This document shows positions 8,484 to 16,366 of a stretch of 64,000 nucleotides of DNA, one piece after another. The notes under the pieces were generated by a model that worked only from the letters and a program-made list of their open reading frames with translations, ran no database searches and was not told the DNA's origin. Each line of letters begins with the position of its first letter. Within the stretch, counting starts at the first letter, position 1. This DNA comes from Capilliphycus salinus (GTDB lineage Bacteria; Cyanobacteriota; Cyanobacteriia; Cyanobacteriales; Microcoleaceae), in assembly GCF_047276495.1 (NCBI RefSeq), contig NZ_CP178543.1, positions 310,001 through 374,000 on the forward strand, given 5' to 3'. A program made the translations under genes and the position numbers.

Positions 8484-9374
8484 ATGAATACTAGAAAAGC
8501 CGATTTTCCCCAGAAAACCAACCCGGTAAGCGACAGTTTAACCACTGCAAATCGGTTCGCCGATGGCATTGGCAAAACTTTTATTATTGCCTACAAAGAG
8601 AATACGGATCAGTTAGAGTCTATTCTCAAACAAGAGGGTTTTGATTGTCAAGTCATGCGGCAACAACATCGGCCAGAATATAAAGACTATTCTCCGAGTT
8701 ATCTTTGCTTGCTCAATCATAAAAGTGTTTGGGAAATCGCCAAAACTCAAAGCAAACCGACGTTAATTATTGAGGCGGATTTTGTTCCGGTTATCGGTTT
8801 GGGAAAACTGCCTTTTCCTTTCGATCTCGATCAAAGTGATGTGGGCGTTTGCTGGATTTATACTTGCGCTCCTCAGCTTTATAGCGTTACTCCCAACGGT
8901 TACGGCGAAGGGTTTTCGGTTTCGACGGTTGCTTATATTGTTACTCCGAAAGCGGCGGAGTGTTTGCGGTCGTTGGAAGCCCAAAAACGAGAAAATCCGG
9001 GGCCTAAGAGTTATTCAAGTTGGGATTCGGAATTAGATAATTTTTTGCGCCAGCAGGGTTTTAAAAATTATATCGCATTTCGCAATTACGGCGAACACGG
9101 AGGAAGACCGAATTTAGAACATCATCAACGGGGTTTGAGTAAAGTTCATCGGGCTGATGTTCTTTATGGTCAGTTAGCTTTTACGCCTCTATATCTTCAG
9201 GATGAAGCGAATAGTAATGTTAAGCTGCAATTTGCCAGGTTGAAAGCAAGAATCAAGGGTTTGGGTCGTTTGCTCCTGGGTAAGTTTTTACGAATTCCTG
9301 TTGTTAGCCGATCCAGTTACCCGATGAAGTTAATTAGTTTTGCACTTCGCCGACAGTTAACGTTCCGAATTTAA
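8484..9374 (+). CDS. Glycosyltransferase family 25-like protein
   Basis: A 296-residue soluble protein. FIIAYKENTDQLESILKQEG near the N-terminus and LIIEADFVPV in the middle follow the layout of GT25/LPS-type glycosyltransferases, where an acidic E/D-x-D element coordinates the sugar nucleotide. GFSVSTVAYIVTPKAAECL matches the conserved segment around the acceptor site of that family. The C-terminal 60 residues are basic (KARIKGLGRLLLGKFLRI) and may touch the membrane. It is the first gene of a same-strand cluster of sugar transferases, which supports the assignment. The family call is from motifs only. Confidence 0.6.
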   Translation: MNTRKADFPQKTNPVSDSLTTANRFADGIGKTFIIAYKENTDQLESILKQEGFDCQVMRQQHRPEYKDYSPSYLCLLNHKSVWEIAKTQSKPTLIIEADFVPVIGLGKLPFPFDLDQSDVGVCWIYTCAPQLYSVTPNGYGEGFSVSTVAYIVTPKAAECLRSLEAQKRENPGPKSYSSWDSELDNFLRQQGFKNYIAFRNYGEHGGRPNLEHHQRGLSKVHRADVLYGQLAFTPLYLQDEANSNVKLQFARLKARIKGLGRLLLGKFLRIPVVSRSSYPMKLISFALRRQLTFRI

Positions 9375-9489
9375 AACAAAAGTTTAAGTCAAGTTGGAGA
9401 GGGACGGGGCGATCGCTTTGACGGGAATAAAAATTCAGAGAAAACTTTAAAAGTTTGTCGATTAATATTCAAATCGCATCAAAAAAATT

Positions 9490-10383
9490 ATGAGCGAAAA
9501 TTATCAACCTTTGGTTTCGGTAATTGTTCCGGTTTACAATAACTCGGAACTGTTAAGAAAGTGTTTAACGGCTTTAGAAAATCAAACCTATCCCCAAGAA
9601 CGTTATGAAGTTATCGTGGTAGATAACGCCTCCCAGGAAGATATTAAAAGCGTTGTCAGTGATTTTAAACAAGCCAAGCTGACTTTTGAGAGTAAACCGG
9701 GTTCTTATGTGGCTAGAAATCAAGGAATTTCGATAGCTAAAGGGGAAGTAATCGCATTTACAGATTCCGATTGTATTCCGGCTAAAGATTGGATAGAAAG
9801 CGGGGTAAAAAATTTAGTAAAACTTGAGAACTGCGGTTTTATTTCGGGTCGAGTAGAGTTTATTTTTCAAAATCCAGATTCCCCGACAGCGATTGAATTT
9901 TATGACAGCTTTTTTCTGAATCAAAAAAAATATATTAGAGAGCAATTTGGGGCTACGGCTAACATTTTTACTTATGCTAGCGTATTTGAAAAAGTCGGAT
10001 TGTTTAATCCTAACCTGAAATCAAATGGCGATCGCGATTGGGGAAACCGAGTATTTGCAGCAGGTTATAATCCGAGTTATTGTAGTGAAGTCTGCGTGCA
10101 ACATCCGGCGAGAAATTCTTGGCATCAAATGTATACAAAAGCGTCAAGGGTCATGGGGGGAAAATTTGATCGCATTAAACAAGAAGCGACTTTTTTAACT
10201 TATACCCGGGAAATTGCGACGCTAATCAAACCGCCGGTAAAATTTTGGATCGCTAATATAGGGAATAAAAAACTTAAAGGAAAGCAAAAATTTATGTTAA
10301 TTATAGTCACGATGTTTGTTCATTATTCAAAGGCTTTAGAAGTATTACGCCTTCAATTTGGGGGAACTTCTAAGAGAAACTGA
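9490..10383 (+). CDS. Glycosyltransferase family 2, copy A of a tandem pair
   Basis: A 297-residue GT-A fold enzyme. The N-terminal nucleotide-binding part is VSVIVPVYNNSELLRKCL, followed by the first aspartate in VVDNAS, the metal-binding D-x-D-like TDSDC, and the acceptor-side GDRDWGNRVFAAG. The C-terminal 50 residues contain a hydrophobic stretch (FMLIIVTMFVHYSKA) that may anchor it to the membrane. It is almost identical to the next gene over residues 4-105, diverges at residues 125-155 and again after 215, so the two copies probably differ in acceptor or partner. No convincing Shine-Dalgarno sequence precedes the ATG. Confidence 0.88.
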   Translation: MSENYQPLVSVIVPVYNNSELLRKCLTALENQTYPQERYEVIVVDNASQEDIKSVVSDFKQAKLTFESKPGSYVARNQGISIAKGEVIAFTDSDCIPAKDWIESGVKNLVKLENCGFISGRVEFIFQNPDSPTAIEFYDSFFLNQKKYIREQFGATANIFTYASVFEKVGLFNPNLKSNGDRDWGNRVFAAGYNPSYCSEVCVQHPARNSWHQMYTKASRVMGGKFDRIKQEATFLTYTREIATLIKPPVKFWIANIGNKKLKGKQKFMLIIVTMFVHYSKALEVLRLQFGGTSKRN

Positions 10384-10475
10384 CTTGAGAACATGATTAA
10401 AGCAATTTGGGTTTGGGCAAAATATGCAGAATCTATCAATGATTTATTTATCTGTTTTCAAATCGGAGAAAAATT

Positions 10476-11369
10476 ATGAACAAAAATTATCAACCTTTGG
10501 TTTCGGTAATTGTTCCAGTTTACAATAATTCAGAACTGTTAAAAAAATGTTTAACGGCTTTAGAAAATCAAACCTATCCCCAAGAAGGTTATGAAATAAT
10601 TGTGGTGGATAACGCCTCCCAGGAAGACATTAAAAGCGTTGTCAGTGATTTTAAACAAGCCAAGTTGACTTTTGAAGGTAAACCTGGTTCTTACGTGGCT
10701 AGAAATCAAGGAATTTCGATAGCGAAAGGGGAAGTCATAGCCTTTACAGATTCCGATTGTATTCCGGCGAAAGATTGGATAGAAAGCGGGGTAAAAAATT
10801 TAGTAAAAATTGAAAATTGCGGTTTTATTTCGGGTGCAGTTGAGTTTATTTTTAAACATCAAGATTCTCCGACAGCACTTGAATTTTATGATAGTTTTTG
10901 TATCAATCCCAGAAAGCACATTGAGGAAAAATATGGGCCTACGGCTAATCTTTTTACATATGCCAGCGTATTTGAAAAAGTAGGATTGTTTAATCCTAAC
11001 CTGAAATCAAATGGCGATCGCGACTGGGGAAACCGAGTATTTGCAGCAGGTTATAATCCGAGGTATTGTAGTGAAGTCTGCGTGCAGCATCCGGCGAGGG
11101 ATTCTTGGCATCAACTGTATAAAAAAGCGACCCGGGTAATCGGCGGGATATACGATCACAGCAAAGAAGAAGCGAGTTTTTTAACTTATACTTGGGAAAT
11201 AGTGACGCTGATTAAACCCCCGGTCAGATTTTTTAAAGGAAGGTTGGCCGATCAAAGACTAAAAGGAAAGCAAAAATTAATGTTTGTTTTAGTAACTTTG
11301 TTTGTCAACTATTCAAAAGCTTTTGAGTTGATCAGACTCATGCTAGGAGGTAATTCCCAAAAAGAATAG
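10476..11369 (+). CDS. Glycosyltransferase family 2, copy B of a tandem pair
   Basis: A 297-residue paralogue of the preceding gene, same length and same motifs (VSVIVPVYNNSELLKKCL, VVDNAS, TDSDC, GDRDWGNRVFAAG). A GGAG Shine-Dalgarno sequence lies 5 nt ahead of the ATG, unlike copy A. The differences are concentrated in a central block (YDSFCINPRKHIEEKYGP) and in the C-terminal third, which is the expected pattern for acceptor-site change after duplication. It lies 92 bp after copy A and 63 bp before the HpsE-like gene. Confidence 0.88.
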   Translation: MNKNYQPLVSVIVPVYNNSELLKKCLTALENQTYPQEGYEIIVVDNASQEDIKSVVSDFKQAKLTFEGKPGSYVARNQGISIAKGEVIAFTDSDCIPAKDWIESGVKNLVKIENCGFISGAVEFIFKHQDSPTALEFYDSFCINPRKHIEEKYGPTANLFTYASVFEKVGLFNPNLKSNGDRDWGNRVFAAGYNPRYCSEVCVQHPARDSWHQLYKKATRVIGGIYDHSKEEASFLTYTWEIVTLIKPPVRFFKGRLADQRLKGKQKLMFVLVTLFVNYSKAFELIRLMLGGNSQKE

Positions 11370-11432
11370 TACCGAATAGATCGCCGATATTCATGTAGTT
11401 TTTGAGATAGATATGTACATTCAATACTTAAA

Positions 11433-12392
11433 ATGACAATGAAATTTACTGTAGCTATCTGCACCTATAACGGACAAGATCGAATTCCAGAAGTTCTTGA
11501 CGGCTTGCAACAACAAACCAATCCGGAGGGCATTGAGTGGGAAGTCGTCGTGGTAGACAACAACAGTAGCGATCGAACAGCAGAAGTTGTCTCTCAATAC
11601 TCAAAAAACTGGCGTGGTGATAGTCAACTCAGGTATGTATTTGAAGCAACTCAAGGAGCGGGTTATGCGCGTCAAAGAGCGATCCAAGAGGCAAAAAGCG
11701 ATCTGATTGGGTTTTTAGATGATGATAACTTACCTAAAGAAAATTGGCTGGTGGAAGCTTATCGTTTTGGTCAAGAACATCCTCAAGCGGGAGTCTATGG
11801 GGGTATTATTCACCCGAAATTAGATGTTCCTCTACCGCCCTATTTTAATAAAATTAAAAGCCTCTTGGCAATTAATAATCCAGGTTCTCAACCTTTTCGC
11901 TACCAAAGAAATGATAAACCTAGAAAAGTTCCCGCCGGTGCGGGTTGTGTAGTCCGACAACAAGCTTGGAAAGAGCGGGTGCCGAAGCAATTACAATTGC
12001 AAGGTCGGGATGAAAAAAATAAGAAGACTCTGCTCATCGGTAACGAAGAAACAGAAGCTTTTTTTTATATCCAAAATAGTGACTGGGAAATCTGGCATAA
12101 TCCTGCTATGGAGATCTGGCATCATCTGCCCAGCAAACGTTTAGAAAAAGAATATTTGCTGAAACTTTCCCGAGGTTTTGGTTTAGCCAATCATAAATTA
12201 AGAATGGTTCGACTCTACCCCTGGCAGCGACCTTTGATGATTTTACTAACTCCTTTATATTTGCTGTCAGACGGTTATAAACTGGCTTCTTACTATTTAC
12301 GTTATCGCCACGAATTTGATTCAGATTTAACGAAAGCTTGCGAATTACAAGCAAGAATTGGTCGGTTTATGAGTCCTTTTGTCAGGGCTTAA
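11433..12392 (+). CDS. hpsE: Glycosyltransferase family 2, HpsE-like (hormogonium polysaccharide)
   Basis: A 319-residue GT2 enzyme. TVAICTYNGQDRIPEVLDGL, VVVDNNSSDRTAEVV, the metal-binding segment GFLDDDNLP, and the C-terminal EIWHHLPSKRLEKEYLL with YPWQRP match HpsE of filamentous cyanobacteria. In Nostoc punctiforme that protein belongs to the hps locus needed for hormogonium polysaccharide secretion and gliding; that is family knowledge. Here it sits in a glycosyltransferase cluster without recognisable hps pseudopilin genes in the window, so its exact product is inferred. A second ATG (11439) two codons in is an alternative start. Confidence 0.75.
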   Translation: MTMKFTVAICTYNGQDRIPEVLDGLQQQTNPEGIEWEVVVVDNNSSDRTAEVVSQYSKNWRGDSQLRYVFEATQGAGYARQRAIQEAKSDLIGFLDDDNLPKENWLVEAYRFGQEHPQAGVYGGIIHPKLDVPLPPYFNKIKSLLAINNPGSQPFRYQRNDKPRKVPAGAGCVVRQQAWKERVPKQLQLQGRDEKNKKTLLIGNEETEAFFYIQNSDWEIWHNPAMEIWHHLPSKRLEKEYLLKLSRGFGLANHKLRMVRLYPWQRPLMILLTPLYLLSDGYKLASYYLRYRHEFDSDLTKACELQARIGRFMSPFVRA

Positions 12393-12424
12393 TCCGTTTA
12401 CTTAACCTACATTCTATCAAAAAA

Positions 12425-13648
12425 GTGACCCAATTAAAAGTTTTACTGGTGCCGGATTACTTAACTTGGATTCTGGGAACTTGGGCGAAACAAATTGTCC
12501 GGGTCGGAACCCAACACGATTATTATTTCTTCTCCCAACAGATGTTACCCTACCATCAAAAAGAGTGGGAATCTTTAATTAAAATAGTCGATGTAGTTCA
12601 CGTTTTGAGCGATTTTGATTTCGAGAAATTGACTCTACCTGACTCTCTCCCGTTGGTGGGTTCGATCCATCACGTTACCAATTGGCCTAAGCTAATTCCG
12701 ATCGCAGAAAAAAGCGATGCAATTATGATGGTTGCCAACGAATGGAAAGAATTTGTTTGTCAACAGGGAGTTTCCGAAGATCAGTTATTTTTGTTTAATA
12801 ATGGGGTGGAACAATCTAAGTTTTATCCTCTGAACAATCGCCTAAAAGCCCGGAAACAATTGGGGATAAATTCCGAGACTCCTTTGATCGGATACAGTGC
12901 TAAATATACCAGCAACACGGATGGAAGAAAAGGGGTAAATATTCTTTTAAAAGCCTTAGAAAAGTTGGGAAATCAAGGAGAAAAATTCGGAGTTTTAATC
13001 ACGGGACCCGGTTGGGATAAAGTGGTTAAGGAAATTAAAACTTATGGAATTAATGAAGTCTATTATTTTCCGTTTCTGCCCGATAGATTGATGCCAATTT
13101 GTTATAATGCTCTCGACCTTTATGTGGTCACTTCAAAAGTAGAAGGGGGGCCAGTTCCGGTTTTAAATTGTATGGCTTGTGGTGTTCCGGTCGTCACCAC
13201 ACCGGTCGGAATTGTTAAAGATTATCTCGAAGATGGGGTAAACGGTTTAATCGTACCAAAAGACGATGCAGAAGCGACGGCTAATGCTATTTCTCGCCTG
13301 TTAAAATCGGAAAAATTACGCGAGCAATTAGCGAAAGCGGGTCTGGAAACGGTTGATAATTATTTAACTTGGGATAAAACCTTGGCGGGAATTGAAGATT
13401 TATATCAGCAAGTTTGGGAAGCAAAAGCCGATAAAAAAGAACCGACAAAAACCGATATCAACCCGGTGAAACAGCGGGAAAGGGCGTTAAAAATCGATTC
13501 TTATTTGTGGAATTTAAAATTAGCCGCCAAAGGTCATCCCCTAGAAGGTTTGCGGGGGATGGTGGAAGGGGGTTTGGGAGTGGCGGTGAGCGAAACTCCG
13601 AGACTGGCGATCGCAGAAATTCCCAAGTTGTTCAAACCGAAGGGTTGA
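12425..13648 (+). CDS. Glycosyltransferase family 4
   Basis: A GT-B fold glycosyltransferase. The domain opens with LKVLLVPDYLTWILGTWAKQ and carries PLIGYSAKYTSNTDGRKGV in the middle and the C-terminal donor-site region VEGGPVPVLNCMACGVPVVT. The GTG at 12425 is taken as start because it gives an N-terminus that begins at the fold; an in-frame ATG at 12338 would add 29 residues and overlap the HpsE-like gene by 55 bp. In the EX7E donor motif the second acidic residue is Asn (EGGPVPVLN), which is unusual. The last 60 residues (after about 375) form an extra helical tail. It closes the cluster. Confidence 0.8.
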   Translation: MTQLKVLLVPDYLTWILGTWAKQIVRVGTQHDYYFFSQQMLPYHQKEWESLIKIVDVVHVLSDFDFEKLTLPDSLPLVGSIHHVTNWPKLIPIAEKSDAIMMVANEWKEFVCQQGVSEDQLFLFNNGVEQSKFYPLNNRLKARKQLGINSETPLIGYSAKYTSNTDGRKGVNILLKALEKLGNQGEKFGVLITGPGWDKVVKEIKTYGINEVYYFPFLPDRLMPICYNALDLYVVTSKVEGGPVPVLNCMACGVPVVTTPVGIVKDYLEDGVNGLIVPKDDAEATANAISRLLKSEKLREQLAKAGLETVDNYLTWDKTLAGIEDLYQQVWEAKADKKEPTKTDINPVKQRERALKIDSYLWNLKLAAKGHPLEGLRGMVEGGLGVAVSETPRLAIAEIPKLFKPKG

Positions 13649-13683
13649 CCTCCTCCGTGCGGTTGAGGGGCTGGCTGGCCGAA

Positions 13684-13711
13684 CCGAAACCCGAAACCCG
13701 AAACCCGAAAC
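13684..13711. repeat. Heptamer short tandem repeat (CCGAAAC)x4
   Basis: Four perfect copies of the 7-mer CCGAAAC just downstream of the GT4 gene. Heptameric short tandem repeats of this kind are common in intergenic DNA of filamentous cyanobacteria. Confidence 0.85.
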
Positions 13712-13751
13712 TCAAGCCCCATAACCTTTTCAGACTTTTTTTCCAAAAGGG

Positions 13752-13782
13752 TTGCACAAATCCCCCAAGTGTGTGTTATGCT
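13752..13782 (+). promoter_or_regulatory. Candidate promoter of the structured RNA
   Basis: TTGCAC (13752-13757) and TATGCT (13777-13782) resemble -35 and -10 boxes, with a rather long 19-nt spacer and a TGTGT extension ahead of the -10. A start near 13790 would put the small ORF about 45 nt into the transcript. Judged by eye only. Confidence 0.35.
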
Positions 13783-13789
13783 AGCAAGC

Positions 13790-14080
13790 GTTGATGAAAC
13801 AACAAACCGTACAGGGAAAAAGGAGGTGATGCCCATGATTGATAGTAGTAAACGCATGGGTCACCTGATTGGAAAATGCCGGCTGCGTGCCGGGGCTGAC
13901 TACTAGAGTCAGGCTAGATCCCATCTAGAATACTCAGTATTTTAGAAGGACTGGCTGCTCTAAAGAGTTCTTCCGGCAGTCAGGTTCCAATTCAGATGAC
14001 CCGCTAGACCGCTCTCATCCACAAAATGCCAAAGCCAAGTGCTGAAGCTATCCCGGATGAGAGCGGATAGTTATTTGAAG
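13790..14080 (+). ncRNA. Candidate structured regulatory RNA or riboregulator
   Basis: This gap folds by eye into a compact multibranched RNA. A long closing stem pairs 13858-13874 with 13985-14002. Inside it five hairpins follow each other almost without linkers: 13879-13893 (CCGGC/GCCGG), 13896-13912 (CTGACT/AGTCAG), 13914-13928 (CTAGAT/ATCTAG), 13929-13941 (AATAC/GTATT) and 13949-13981 (GACTG/CAGTC). A perfect 12-bp stem CCGCTCTCATCC (14009-14020) / GGATGAGAGCGG (14055-14066) follows. The 5' arm of the closing stem can instead pair with the Shine-Dalgarno and start codon of a small ORF (13824-13837 with 13855-13866), so two exclusive folds exist. It lies 40-50 nt before the pterin dehydratase ATG and may be its leader or an independent RNA. 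It matches no RNA family I can recall (not 6S, SRP, tmRNA, RNase P or the glnA motif). Confidence 0.5.
13835..13906 (+). CDS. 23-codon small ORF with an extreme Shine-Dalgarno sequence
   Basis: ATG at 13835 to TAG at 13904 encodes MIDSSKRMGHLIGKCRLRAGADY-length product (23 residues, basic, one Cys), described here as Met-Ile-Asp start and Asp-Tyr end. AAGGAGGTGAT at 13820-13830 is an 11-nt perfect complement of the 16S rRNA 3' end, with GGAGG 8 nt from the ATG. The same bases can be locked in a 12-bp hairpin whose 3' arm lies inside the ORF. It is either a leader peptide, a small protein, or a ribosome-binding decoy; sequence alone does not decide. Confidence 0.4.
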   Translation: MIDSSKRMGHLIGKCRLRAGADY

Positions 14081-14120
14081 AAAGAATGAACCTCAAAAGT
14101 TGAGTTGAAAGAGGCTAAAG

Positions 14121-14402
14121 ATGGCTGAAGTTTTAAACGAAACAGAAGTTAAAAAAATGGCCGCCGAAGTTCCCGACTGGCAGGTTGAGGGAAAGGAATT
14201 AAAACAAGTAATGAAATTTAAGGATTTTGTTACCGCGATGGCGTTTGTTAACAAGTTGATCGAACCGGCCGAAGCTGCGGGACACCATCCCGATCTGGAA
14301 ATTTCTTATAATAAAGTCACCATCAGTTTAACCAGTCACGATGCGGGGGGTTTAACGGAAAAAGATTTTGCAATGGCGAAGCAAATTGACGGGTTGAAGT
14401 AA
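14121..14402 (+). CDS. phhB: 4a-hydroxytetrahydrobiopterin dehydratase (pterin carbinolamine dehydratase)
   Basis: A 93-residue PCD/DCoH-family protein, typical full length. The signature is visible: PDWQVEGKELKQVMKFKDF at the N-terminus, AEAAGHHPDLEISYNKV with the catalytic His-His-Pro-Asp, and LTSHDAGGLTEKDFAMAKQID near the end. The family dehydrates 4a-hydroxy-tetrahydrobiopterin for pterin recycling; in cyanobacteria without phenylalanine hydroxylase it is linked to pterin metabolism more generally. It follows the structured RNA at 13.8-14.07 kb, the only obvious regulatory candidate ahead of it. Confidence 0.92.
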   Translation: MAEVLNETEVKKMAAEVPDWQVEGKELKQVMKFKDFVTAMAFVNKLIEPAEAAGHHPDLEISYNKVTISLTSHDAGGLTEKDFAMAKQIDGLK

Positions 14403-14609
14403 ATCTTCCTCAAATAATCTTCCTTAAATAACTTTACAGAAATTTCGGCGGGGTTTTCTCGGATTTCGGTTAAAATTTAGAGGAGTAGAGATGTTGTCTG
14501 CAAGGTCTCTACATTGGCTCACCAATAACCGATAATGGTTTGAGAGTAGTGTTGCAGTCTGAGCAACTCGATTTGATGTGATGACCGCAGTTCAGCACCT
14601 ACGACCCCT

Positions 14610-16244
14610 ATGATTTTTCAGAATCCAGAATATTTAAAAGAGTTAGCCGAACAAGCAGAATTAATTGAAAAGCTATTAGATATCGGCGCCGCCTTGTCGA
14701 GTACCCACAACTTGAGTACCCTGCTCAATTTGATTTTAGCCAAGAGTCGGGAAATTACGTGCAGCGATGCGGGTAGCGTGTATTTGGTAGACGCCAGCGA
14801 CAATACACCCAAGTTGCTGTTTAAAGTCGCTCAAAACGTCTCGCTTCCCAACCTGTCGTTTCGGGAGTTTGCTATACCTCTGACCGATAGAAGTTTGGCG
14901 GGATATGTGGCGTTGACGGGTGAAACGTTGAATATTCCTGATGCTTACGAGTTACCCTCAGACAAACCCTATCGCCTCGATAGCAGTTTTGATCGCGATA
15001 TCAGCTATCGGACCCGTTCGGTGTTGGTTCTCCCCATGCAAAACCGTCAGGGAGAAATGATCGGGGTGCTTCAGTTGATCAACCGCAAAGTTAAACCCGA
15101 TGTGATGCTGGTGCCTGAAAATACCCTGGAAATGACCCAACCCTACGGGGAATGGGAAGAAAGAATTTTGCGAAGTCTGGCTTCACAGGCAGCGATTTCC
15201 ATTGAAAGAAATCACTTACAAGATAGTATTGAATCGCTTTTTGAAGGATTTGTCAAGGCGTCGGTGCAAGTGATCGAACAGCGAGACCCCTGCACTTTTG
15301 GTCATTCTGAACGGGTAGCCCAGTTAACGGTTCGTTTGGCCGAAGAAATTAATACAATCACAACGGGTTCTTTGGCCGAAATTAACTTTAGCGATCGCCA
15401 AATTCAAGAAATCCGTTATGCTGCATTATTGCACGATTTTGGTAAAATTGGCGTTCCCGAAGCGATTTTAACCAAGTCGAAAAAACTATATCCCCATCAA
15501 TTAGAAGTGATTCGTCAACGGTTTGCTTTGGCGAGGCGAACTTTAGAATGGGAATGCAGCCAAGCCAAATATGAACTCTTGCTCAAAAATACCCATCAAA
15601 AATCCACCAACTCGGAAGATTTACCCCTTTACACTCTCGAACAATTAGAGGCGAATTTAAGCAAAGCCGTTCAGCAGTTAAACGATTGCTGGAATTTGCT
15701 TTTAGAAGCGAACGAACCGCAAGTTACCGAGGGAAAACCCTTAGATAAACTGTTAGAATTAACCCGGATTACCTATCGGGATATTGACGGGGAAACCAAG
15801 CCGTTAGTGACTCCCGAAGAAATGAATCAACTGTTGGTTAAACAGGGAAATCTCACCCCAGAGGAACGGTTAGTCATTGAGTCTCATGTCACCCATACTT
15901 ATAAATTTCTGGAGAAAATTCCCTGGACTAAAGATTTACAAGAGGTTCCAAAAATTGCTCACGGACACCATGAAAAACTCGATGGGACTGGCTACCCTTT
16001 GAAGTTAAAACAAGCAGAAATTCCCGTCCAAGCCCAAATGATGGCGATTGCGGATATTTACGATGCGTTAACCGCAGGAGATAAGCCTTATCAACATGGT
16101 TTACCGACGATAACGGCGTTAAAAATATTACGAAAAGAAGCCGCACAAAACAAAGTTAACCCCGATATTTTACAAGTCTTTGAGGAACGTCAGGTTTATC
16201 AAGTCATCGGACATAGTTTAGATGTGGTGATGAAACTGGCGTAA
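14610..16244 (+). CDS. GAF domain plus HD-GYP phosphodiesterase-like protein
   Basis: A 544-residue cytoplasmic protein. A GAF sensor domain covers about residues 20-200 (VLVLPMQNRQGEMIGVLQLIN is typical). An HD-GYP domain follows, with H275-D276 in LLHDFGKIGVPE and the second half HGHHEKLDGTGYP at 451-463, then MMAIADIYDALTAGDKPY. HD-GYP proteins hydrolyse cyclic di-GMP. The two halves of the active site are about 120 residues further apart than usual, because a helical insertion (about 292-415) separates HDFGK from the LTPEER helix. The 200-bp leader holds several small hairpins, including GTAGAGA/TCTCTAC. Activity is likely since the metal ligands are kept. Confidence 0.85.
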   Translation: MIFQNPEYLKELAEQAELIEKLLDIGAALSSTHNLSTLLNLILAKSREITCSDAGSVYLVDASDNTPKLLFKVAQNVSLPNLSFREFAIPLTDRSLAGYVALTGETLNIPDAYELPSDKPYRLDSSFDRDISYRTRSVLVLPMQNRQGEMIGVLQLINRKVKPDVMLVPENTLEMTQPYGEWEERILRSLASQAAISIERNHLQDSIESLFEGFVKASVQVIEQRDPCTFGHSERVAQLTVRLAEEINTITTGSLAEINFSDRQIQEIRYAALLHDFGKIGVPEAILTKSKKLYPHQLEVIRQRFALARRTLEWECSQAKYELLLKNTHQKSTNSEDLPLYTLEQLEANLSKAVQQLNDCWNLLLEANEPQVTEGKPLDKLLELTRITYRDIDGETKPLVTPEEMNQLLVKQGNLTPEERLVIESHVTHTYKFLEKIPWTKDLQEVPKIAHGHHEKLDGTGYPLKLKQAEIPVQAQMMAIADIYDALTAGDKPYQHGLPTITALKILRKEAAQNKVNPDILQVFEERQVYQVIGHSLDVVMKLA

Positions 16245-16366
16245 AATCTACAGGTCAAATACCGGGATAAAATACGGGTAGAAAATCCCGTGATGTTTTT
16301 TCGATCAGGGTGGAAAAATTGTGATGAAATAGAATTATTCGCTTTAAAAATAATAAGGAGAGCAGG

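Noticed and set aside
12338..12424. ATG start at 12338 for the GT4 gene
   Set aside because: It overlaps the previous gene by 55 bp and adds residues that do not fit the GT-B fold start; GTG 12425 is preferred, though not proven.
13648..14120. 6S RNA, SRP RNA, tmRNA or RNase P RNA as identity of the structured region
   Set aside because: None of the diagnostic core sequences of these RNAs that I remember are present; the fold has five consecutive short hairpins in a closed multiloop instead.
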